Assembly (NCBI GenBank): GCA_016792825.1
Contig: JAEUMI010000279.1
Coordinates: forward strand, 1-34,378
Length of the DNA stretch: 34,378 nucleotides
Source: Hyphomicrobiales bacterium
GTDB lineage: Bacteria; Pseudomonadota; Alphaproteobacteria; Rhizobiales; Aestuariivirgaceae
Direction: 5' to 3'
A program made the translations under genes and the position numbers. Position 1 is the first letter of the stretch, and every line of letters starts with the position of its first letter. Positions 24,823 through 31,749 of the stretch are shown here, piece by piece. A model generated the notes under the pieces. That model had not been told where the DNA came from and ran no database searches. It was given only the letters and a program-made list of their open reading frames with translations.

Positions 24823-26130
24823 CTAGCCGAGCCGCCGGTCGATCCAGTCGCGCGCCCTGAAATAACGTCCGACGATGGGCAGAAACCACGTCGAGCCATT
24901 ATAGAGCGGGTGATCGGGAAACTCCGGCCGGTCAAAGGCGCAGACGCGGTTTGCCTTGCCGGCCACTTTCCGCGCCGTCTGCTGTCCCAGATAGGTCATC
25001 ATGGCGATTCCCGAGCCATTGCAGCCCAGCGCGTAGTGCAGGTTGTCGAATTTCCCCATGTGGGGCATTTCATCGAGCGTGAAGGCCACATTGCCGGTCC
25101 AGGCATGAGTGATCTTGACGCCTTTCAGTTGCGGGTAACGGTCGGTCATGAACTGATAGAGGATAGGCGCCGTCTCCACCGGATCCGTATGGCCGAACTT
25201 GGCGCGCCCGCCGAAGATCAGCCGCTTGCCGTCCGGCGACATGCGGTAATAGGTGAGAACCCGGCGCGTGTCGGCAAAAGAGCGGTTCTTGGGGCTGAGT
25301 GTGGCGGCGAGATCAGACGGCAATTCTTCCGTGGCGATGATGTAGGACCCGACCGGCACGACGCGGCGCTTGAGCTGCGGGGTGACATCGCCCGTATAGC
25401 CATTGGTGGCAATGATCACGTCGCCCGCCGTGATGCTGCCGCGCGGCGTTTCAACCGACCAGCCGGTGGCGGATTGCGTAAGTTTGGTGACTGGCGTGTT
25501 GGAAGCGATTTTCACCCCGCGGGTCTGGCATAATTCCAGCAGTCCCTTGAAAAACATGGCCGGGTGAAGATGCGCAGCGCGCCCCACCACCATGCCGCCG
25601 CGGTAGTAGTCCGAACCGATTTCCTCGCGCTGGCGTTCCTGCGGCACCAGGTAGGAATCGGATTTCGCCGCGGCATTGAGGTTCTCAACCTTCTTGGCCA
25701 TGTCATCATAATGGCTCTTGCACCAGGCGCCGAGAAAATACCCGGCCTTGGTCCAGGCGCAGTCGATGTTCTCCCGGGTGATCAGGTCTTCAATGAGCGT
25801 GAAGGCATCCGCCGCATCGTTCATGAAGGGGGCCGCTTCGTCCGCGGGCATGGGCTTGGACATATAGCGCTTGCCCACATTGACGCCGCCGGAAACCATG
25901 CCGCCGTTGCGCGATGATGCGCCAAAGCCCGGCTCATTGGCGTCCAGCACCAGGCAGTCCAGGCCAAGGGCCGTAAGCTCCAGCGCTGCCGACAACCCCG
26001 CATAGCCCGCGCCCACAATGACAACCCGTTTTTCGCGGGGCAGGGCGATTTCGGGAAGGGGGACCGGCCTGTGGGCTTCCCACCAGAAAGGTGCTGCCTT
26101 GAAGTCCTTATGGAAAATTTCCGTGTTCAT
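24823..26130 (-). CDS. FAD-dependent amine/amino-acid oxidoreductase (DadA/PuuB-like)
   Basis: This 435-residue flavoprotein is of the DAO superfamily. The dinucleotide-binding motif VVIVGAGYAGLSAALEL (around residues 36-52) follows a short N-terminal arm with PFWWEAHRPVPLP, which is typical of gamma-glutamylputrescine oxidase-like proteins. Later family segments include NGGMVSGGVNVGKRYM, VIIATNGYTGDVTPQLKRRVVPVGSYIIATE and GGRAKFGHTDPV, with HAWTGNVAFTLDEMPHMG near the C-terminus. It likely oxidises a secondary amine or D-amino acid; the substrate cannot be told from sequence. I start at ATG 26128-26130, which has an AGGA site 7 bases away. No PuuA or PuuC partner is nearby. Confidence 0.87.
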   Translation of the reverse strand: MNTEIFHKDFKAAPFWWEAHRPVPLPEIALPREKRVVIVGAGYAGLSAALELTALGLDCLVLDANEPGFGASSRNGGMVSGGVNVGKRYMSKPMPADEAAPFMNDAADAFTLIEDLITRENIDCAWTKAGYFLGAWCKSHYDDMAKKVENLNAAAKSDSYLVPQERQREEIGSDYYRGGMVVGRAAHLHPAMFFKGLLELCQTRGVKIASNTPVTKLTQSATGWSVETPRGSITAGDVIIATNGYTGDVTPQLKRRVVPVGSYIIATEELPSDLAATLSPKNRSFADTRRVLTYYRMSPDGKRLIFGGRAKFGHTDPVETAPILYQFMTDRYPQLKGVKITHAWTGNVAFTLDEMPHMGKFDNLHYALGCNGSGIAMMTYLGQQTARKVAGKANRVCAFDRPEFPDHPLYNGSTWFLPIVGRYFRARDWIDRRLG

Positions 26131-26295
26131 GGGCAAATCCTAGGTGGGTTGGCCCCCGGAACACAAGTGAGCCGGCTGCAATGCAGCCTGCCTTCACAAT
26201 CTCTTGACAGCCACCGGCATACTTATACTTTGCCTGGGACTCGGGAATGCTCTAGCTTTCGTGAATTGAGTCTGGATTTGGGGAAAGTTTCGGTA

Positions 26296-26847
26296 ATGCG
26301 TGTCCATCTGATGCTTGCAGCACTTGTCATGGGCCTGTTTGCGCTGTCCGGTGCCGCATTTGCCACCACGGTCCATATCACCATCAACAAGGTCTCCCAG
26401 AAAATGACCGTCAAGGTGGATGGCGAGACCGAATATGTCTGGCCCGTGTCGACCGGGGCCCGCGGCTATGAAACCCCCAGCGGCAAATACCGCCCGTTCC
26501 GCATGGAAAAGGATCATTTTTCCAAGGAATGGGACGATGCGCCCATGCCCCACTCGATCTTCTTTACCACGCGCGGCCATGCCATCCATGGCAGCTTCTA
26601 TGTCAAAAGCCTGGGCCGCCGGGCATCCCACGGCTGCGTGCGCCTCGCCCCCGATAATGCCGCCAAGCTCTATGGCCTCGTGCAGAAGGCCGGCATGCAG
26701 AACACCACCGTGGTCCTGCGCGGCGGCTTCTTTGACGGCGGTTTCGCTGAATTTGAGAAGGACGTGACCACAACCACCAAGAAACTGCAGAAAAAGGCCA
26801 AGCGCCGCCTTTTCATCCTGGGGCGGACCCTCGACAACACCGATTAA
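26296..26847 (+). CDS. L,D-transpeptidase (YkuD domain), short form
   Basis: This 183-residue exported enzyme probably makes 3-3 peptidoglycan cross-links or attaches proteins to the wall. A signal peptide spans residues 1-23 (MRVHLMLAALVMGLFALSG, AAFA before TTVH). The YkuD catalytic motif is complete: H98 in HAIHGSF, then S111-HGCVR with nucleophile C114 and R116. The typical substrate-side segment VSTGARGYETPSGKY is also present. After the domain, a short basic tail (about 160-172, KKLQKKAKRR) may bind the cell envelope. I chose ATG 26296, which gives the signal peptide and has GGGGAAAG upstream; the longer upstream frame overlaps the divergent oxidoreductase gene. aspS follows after 78 bp. 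Confidence 0.93.
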   Translation: MRVHLMLAALVMGLFALSGAAFATTVHITINKVSQKMTVKVDGETEYVWPVSTGARGYETPSGKYRPFRMEKDHFSKEWDDAPMPHSIFFTTRGHAIHGSFYVKSLGRRASHGCVRLAPDNAAKLYGLVQKAGMQNTTVVLRGGFFDGGFAEFEKDVTTTTKKLQKKAKRRLFILGRTLDNTD

Positions 26848-28707
<1,860 letters not shown>

Positions 28708-28720
28708 CGCTCCCAGGGTT

Positions 28721-28755
28721 TCTCATCATGGTCGGACTCGATCCGGCCATCTTCT
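28721..28755 (+). repeat. Palindromic repeat copy B, after aspS
   Basis: Arms ATGGTCGGA (28728-28736) and TCCGGCCAT (28742-28750) pair with one G-T wobble around loop CTCGA, flanked by CTCATC and CTTCT exactly as in copy A. It has no T run, so it is a poor terminator. It is the + oriented half of a head-to-head pair with copy C. Confidence 0.75.
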
Positions 28756-28765
28756 GCGGTCCTCC

Positions 28766-28805
28766 AAAAAAGAAGATGCCCGCGTCAAGCGCGGGCATGA
28801 TGAGT
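28766..28805 (-). terminator. Palindromic repeat copy C, terminator for the secreted-protein gene
   Basis: Arms ATGCCCGCG (28776-28784) and CGCGGGCAT (28790-28798) on the + strand. Read leftward, the hairpin ends in CTTC and six Ts. It is the near-exact reverse complement of copy A, differing at one loop base over about 40 bp. It lies 20-60 bp after the stop of the leftward gene ending at 28826. Confidence 0.8.
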
Positions 28806-28825
28806 GTTTTGTGTTCAGGTATTAC

Positions 28826-30034
28826 TCAGTCGTTCGCCGTGACGGCAACCCCGAGCACATCTACTGCGGCGCCCGGATTGGCCGGATCAAGCGCCATGAC
28901 CTGCTCGACCTTCACCGGCGCCGCGGGCTTGAAGGACACGGTAAATGACTTGGGGTCCTTCAGGAAGGAGTTGACCGCCGCCACCACCTGGTCGGTAAAG
29001 GCCTGGTTCCTCAGTTGCATGAGGCTGAGCTGCATCATGGCCCCGGCATTGGCAACCATGGCCGCCTGATCCATGCCCTGCATCTGGGCGATGATCGGCA
29101 GTACTTTCTTGGTGATCGAGGCATCCTCGAAACGAACCGTGAAGCCGCTCAGCGACACATTCATCAGCTGTGGCATGAGCATGTTGAAGTCCGGCGGCCG
29201 TCCCGATTTCTGCGCCGCCTGCATTTCGGCCATCACCGCGATTGGAATGTCACTCGCTCCGTAGGAGAAGGTCAGGCCGGCCATGTCCTTGCTCGCGATG
29301 TTGATCGTGCCTGACATGCCGAAGCTCTCGCCGGTGACCGTGAATTCGCCTTCCCCGCCGGCATTCAAGGTGAGGCCGCTGTAGCCCAAGGCTTTCAGCT
29401 GGCCCGCCGGATCCAGCAATGCGATGGCGGATTCCGGGATGACCAGGTCATTGAAGCTCATGGTGGTCTTGCCGGCCCCCGTGACCGGATCACCGCTCCA
29501 CGCCGATTCAATTCCCTTTGCCGTGAAGGTCTGGCCCTCCGCCGTGATCTTGATTTCGCCCGAGGTCATTTTCTTGGCGATGCCCATGGAGCCGCGGAAG
29601 ACCTGCAGAGGCGTGGGGTTGGCGCCGAGGACCGCGACATACCAGTCTTCCGCCGAGGCTTTGGGGATATCAATGACAAAGCTCTTGTTTTGAGGCCCGG
29701 TGAATTCCAGCTTTGTGTCAGAGAAGGTTGCCGCCCCCACCGCGATGAGCCCCTCCGCTTCCGTGGCGACATTCTCCAGGGCAATGGAGCCGATGCTCAG
29801 CTTCATCGTCGTGCCGGGATCCTGGGCCGAGGCCGTGGCGGCCACGTTGCTGATGGTCACGTTGCCGGAACTGTCGGTTTCAATCTTGTCATAGGCGGGC
29901 GTGGCCTTGAGCTGGGTTTCCCAGCTTTTGAAAATGGCTGTGACGACCGGCGGCACATCCTGCGCCCGGGCCGGAACCGTCAGGGCCGTGGCGGCAAGCA
30001 GAAGGAATAGGGCGGCGCGGGGCGAATTTTTCAT
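28826..30034 (-). CDS. Secreted or periplasmic protein of unknown function
   Basis: I do not recognise this 402-residue protein. It has a clear signal peptide (MKNSPRAALFLLLAATALTV, cleavage after PARAQ near residue 25). The rest is rich in Ala, Gly, Ser and Thr with alternating hydrophobic residues, suggesting beta structure: repeated strand-like stretches such as NVTISNVAATAS, GEFTVTGESFGMSGTIN and VSLSGFTVRFED, then an Ala/Gln/Met-rich helix (about 315-350, MQGMDQAAMVANAGAMMQL). There are no cysteines in the mature part and no lipobox. The layout recalls DUF945-like periplasmic proteins, but I see no motif that proves it. It is divergent from the second L,D-transpeptidase gene and ends at a strong palindromic terminator. 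Confidence 0.8.
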   Translation of the reverse strand: MKNSPRAALFLLLAATALTVPARAQDVPPVVTAIFKSWETQLKATPAYDKIETDSSGNVTISNVAATASAQDPGTTMKLSIGSIALENVATEAEGLIAVGAATFSDTKLEFTGPQNKSFVIDIPKASAEDWYVAVLGANPTPLQVFRGSMGIAKKMTSGEIKITAEGQTFTAKGIESAWSGDPVTGAGKTTMSFNDLVIPESAIALLDPAGQLKALGYSGLTLNAGGEGEFTVTGESFGMSGTINIASKDMAGLTFSYGASDIPIAVMAEMQAAQKSGRPPDFNMLMPQLMNVSLSGFTVRFEDASITKKVLPIIAQMQGMDQAAMVANAGAMMQLSLMQLRNQAFTDQVVAAVNSFLKDPKSFTVSFKPAAPVKVEQVMALDPANPGAAVDVLGVAVTAND

Positions 30035-30170
30035 GGGTTTTGCCTTCTTAGGAGGTTGTCAACGGGAATGCTCTATGCCCGAGCATAAGTGAACCGCAGG
30101 TGAACTCAACCCACTTGCTGAATCACCCTTAAATGACTACTTTTCGCGCTCTTCTTCTTAGGGAAAAATC

Positions 30171-30947
30171 ATGATGCGCAAACTACTTACGGCGGTGTTA
30201 TTTGTTTTGCTGAGCCTGTCGGTCGCCCCGGCCCAGGCCAATGTCCCGGCCAATACCAGCCAGGATGAAGTACTTTTGATTCAAAAGAAGAAGAAACTGG
30301 CTGCCCTGAAGGCGGCCGAGGAAAAGAAGAAGGCGGCTCGCGCCGCCGAAAAAGCCAAGCTAAAGGCGGCCAGGCTCAAGGCCGACAAGCTGAAAAAGAC
30401 CCGGACCGCCGCGAGGCGCGATTGCGGTGGGTTTATGCAATGCCTGTTCGGCAAGCCCCGGCGCAGCGGCTCCAACGCCGGCATGAGCAACCGCTCCAAG
30501 CGCAAACAGGTAGCCTGGAACGAAACCAAATATGCCCCCGGCACCCTGATCGTGAAGACCCCGGAAAGGGCCCTTTACTATGTGATGGGTGATGGCGAGG
30601 CCATGCGCTATTCAATCGGCGTGGGCCGCGAAGGCTTCCAGTGGAGCGGCAATTCCAGGATCGTTGCCAAGGCCGAGTGGCCCTCATGGACGCCGCCGCA
30701 AACCATGATCAAGCGGGAAGCCGCAAAGGGCCACATCCTTCCGCCCTTCATGAAAGGCGGGCCAGGCAACCCCCTGGGCGCCCGCGCCATGTATATCGGC
30801 GGCACGATTTACCGCGTTCATGGCACCAATGCCGAATCCTCCATCGGCGGGGCAGTCTCTTCCGGCTGCATCCGCATGATGAACGCCGACGTGATTGACC
30901 TCTATGAACGTGTCAGCGTCGGCTCGCCCATCTACGTCTACCAGTAA
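30171..30947 (+). CDS. L,D-transpeptidase (YkuD domain) with Lys/Ala-rich N-terminal helix
   Basis: This is the second exported L,D-transpeptidase in the window, 258 residues and only distantly like the first. It has a signal peptide (residues 1-23, ending APAQA), then a long charged helix (about 36-83) built from Lys, Ala, Glu and Arg (QKKKKLAALKAAEEKKKAAR and onward), a Cys pair at 85 and 91, and a basic linker. The YkuD domain follows from about 124 (GTLIVKTPERALYYVM) with catalytic H217 in HGTN and S231-GCIR with nucleophile C233 and R235. The Lys/Ala-rich part may bind peptidoglycan or another anionic envelope polymer. An AGGGA site lies 6 bases from ATG 30171; ATG 30174 is an alternative. 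A strong terminator follows. Confidence 0.93.
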   Translation: MMRKLLTAVLFVLLSLSVAPAQANVPANTSQDEVLLIQKKKKLAALKAAEEKKKAARAAEKAKLKAARLKADKLKKTRTAARRDCGGFMQCLFGKPRRSGSNAGMSNRSKRKQVAWNETKYAPGTLIVKTPERALYYVMGDGEAMRYSIGVGREGFQWSGNSRIVAKAEWPSWTPPQTMIKREAAKGHILPPFMKGGPGNPLGARAMYIGGTIYRVHGTNAESSIGGAVSSGCIRMMNADVIDLYERVSVGSPIYVYQ

Positions 30948-30966
30948 GCCAGGCGTTGAAATGATT

Positions 30967-30996
30967 AAGGCCGCGGTTTTCGCGGCCTTTTTTATT
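30967..30996 (+). terminator. Rho-independent terminator after the second L,D-transpeptidase
   Basis: Nine-base perfect arms AAGGCCGCG (30967-30975) and CGCGGCCTT (30981-30989) enclose loop GTTTT and run into a T tract (30988-30996), 20 bp after the stop codon. Confidence 0.93.
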
Positions 30997-31025
30997 AGCA
31001 GGTGGGTGCTCCCCGCCAAAGAATT

Positions 31026-31053
31026 GACCCCGGAGGCATTGCCGTCCGGGGTC
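31026..31053 (-). terminator. Strong hairpin downstream of the histone-like gene
   Basis: Nine-base perfect arms GACCCCGGA (31026-31034) and TCCGGGGTC (31045-31053) hold an inner GGC/GCC stem. Leftward it follows the small gene's stop by about 30 bp. The T tract is short and interrupted, so it may be a weak terminator or an mRNA-stabilising hairpin. Confidence 0.5.
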
Positions 31054-31082
31054 CAATCCTAAAGTCTATGCTAGCAGAAGAA

Positions 31083-31154
31083 TTAGATCTTCTTCTTGGC
31101 TGACTTCTTCTTGGCAGCTTTCTTAGCAGGCTTCTTAGCAGCTTTCTTAGCCAT
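31083..31154 (-). CDS. Tiny Lys/Ala-rich histone H1-like protein (23 residues)
   Basis: Read leftward from the ATG at 31152-31154, 23 codons encode a peptide beginning MAKKAAKKPAKK and ending SAKKKI, made almost only of Lys and Ala with one Pro, one Ser and a final Ile. Such AKKPAKKA repeats match the C-terminal tails of histone H1 and of bacterial H1-like proteins (the HC1/AlgP type), which bind DNA or other polyanions. Support for a real gene: a strong Shine-Dalgarno (AGGAG, spacing 8), a clean TAA stop, a hairpin after the stop, mixed codon use for Lys and Ala (not a simple repeat), and its own intergenic space. It likely binds nucleic acid, or possibly polyphosphate. Without conservation or expression data the call stays tentative. 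Confidence 0.72.
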   Translation of the reverse strand: MAKKAAKKPAKKAAKKKSAKKKI

Positions 31155-31208
31155 AGTGTATTCTCCTAGGAGTTAGATGTTAGTGCCCCACAACGCAGGC
31201 AAGTCTTA

Positions 31209-31255
31209 CAACAACGATTGCGCATACCTGTCGTCCGTATTCGTAATCGTTGTTG
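31209..31255. repeat. 11-bp perfect inverted repeat
   Basis: Arms CAACAACGATT (31209-31219) and AATCGTTGTTG (31245-31255) are separated by 25 bp, 55-100 bp upstream of the histone-like gene. It could be a leader stem-loop or a bipartite binding site. Confidence 0.7.
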
Positions 31256-31363
31256 ACGTCCCTTTTGGACCCGATTGTGTGATTCGGCAATATGCCGTCA
31301 ACATCTGGTGTATCGCCCGCAAGTCCTTAAGGCCAGGTAAACGCGCGAGGCGCCGCCCTGACC

Positions 31364-31377
31364 GTCCGTATACGGAC
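31364..31377. repeat. 14-bp perfect palindrome
   Basis: GTCCGTATACGGAC is fully symmetric. A related half, GTCCGTATTCG, occurs near 31232. The pair suggests binding sites for a dimeric regulator in this gap. Confidence 0.6.
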
Positions 31378-31693
31378 AGATTATTTGATTCAGCGGAATT
31401 TTTCAGCAAATACGCTTGAATCGCAGCTGCTCCGTGGACGGACAGACAGGCAATTTTTTTGTGCTGCGCCGGAATTTTTCTCGGTTCGAGAGATTTTTTC
31501 AGTCCGGACGCCGAAAAAATAATTGTTAATAAAATGTCATCTGTTGCCGATTCAACACGGTGCGCGATGGAATTCGCGCCGATGAAAATCCGATTCCGTA
31601 TCACAATGAGACACCTTCGCAGAGATGGAGATCACAAAAATTGAACCCCGCATCGCCAAAAAAATCGGTGGCGACACTTCAAGACAACTGGAA

Positions 31694-31728
31694 AACAAAA
31701 AAATGGCCGGAGAAATCCTCCGGCCATT
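31694..31728 (-). terminator. Rho-independent terminator of nrdJ
   Basis: An 11-bp perfect stem (arms 31702-31712 and 31718-31728, loop of five) is followed leftward by a T tract (the A-rich run 31694-31703 on the + strand). It lies about 20 bp after the nrdJ stop codon. Confidence 0.93.
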
Positions 31729-31749
31729 CTCCATTTCATCGCATGCCGA

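Larger units (their letters stand above)
31155..31749. other. 595-bp intergenic region between the histone-like gene and nrdJ
   Basis: No convincing coding region is seen; short open frames here lack ribosome-binding sites and family features. The region holds a palindrome over the Shine-Dalgarno of the small gene (31163-31172), an 11-bp inverted repeat (31209-31255), a 14-bp palindrome (31364-31377), two copies of CGGAATTTTTC (near 31394 and 31470) and the nrdJ terminator (31694-31728). It is AT-richer than the genes around it. The upstream promoter of the small gene should lie here, but I cannot place it with confidence. Confidence 0.6.

Noticed and set aside
26204-26229. TTGACA and TATACT as a promoter for the first L,D-transpeptidase gene
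   Set aside because: Both boxes are good alone, but the spacing is only 14 bp, too short for a standard sigma70 promoter.
31083-31154. Reading the Lys/Ala codons at 31083-31154 as a simple DNA repeat, not a gene
   Set aside because: The codons for Lys and Ala vary (AAG/AAA, GCT/GCC), the repeat is imperfect, and there is a proper Shine-Dalgarno and stop, so coding is the better explanation.
31206-31604. A 132-codon minus-strand frame in the nrdJ-side gap
   Set aside because: No Shine-Dalgarno, no recognisable domain, irregular composition, and it runs through the inverted repeats. I treat the gap as non-coding, though a search would settle it.
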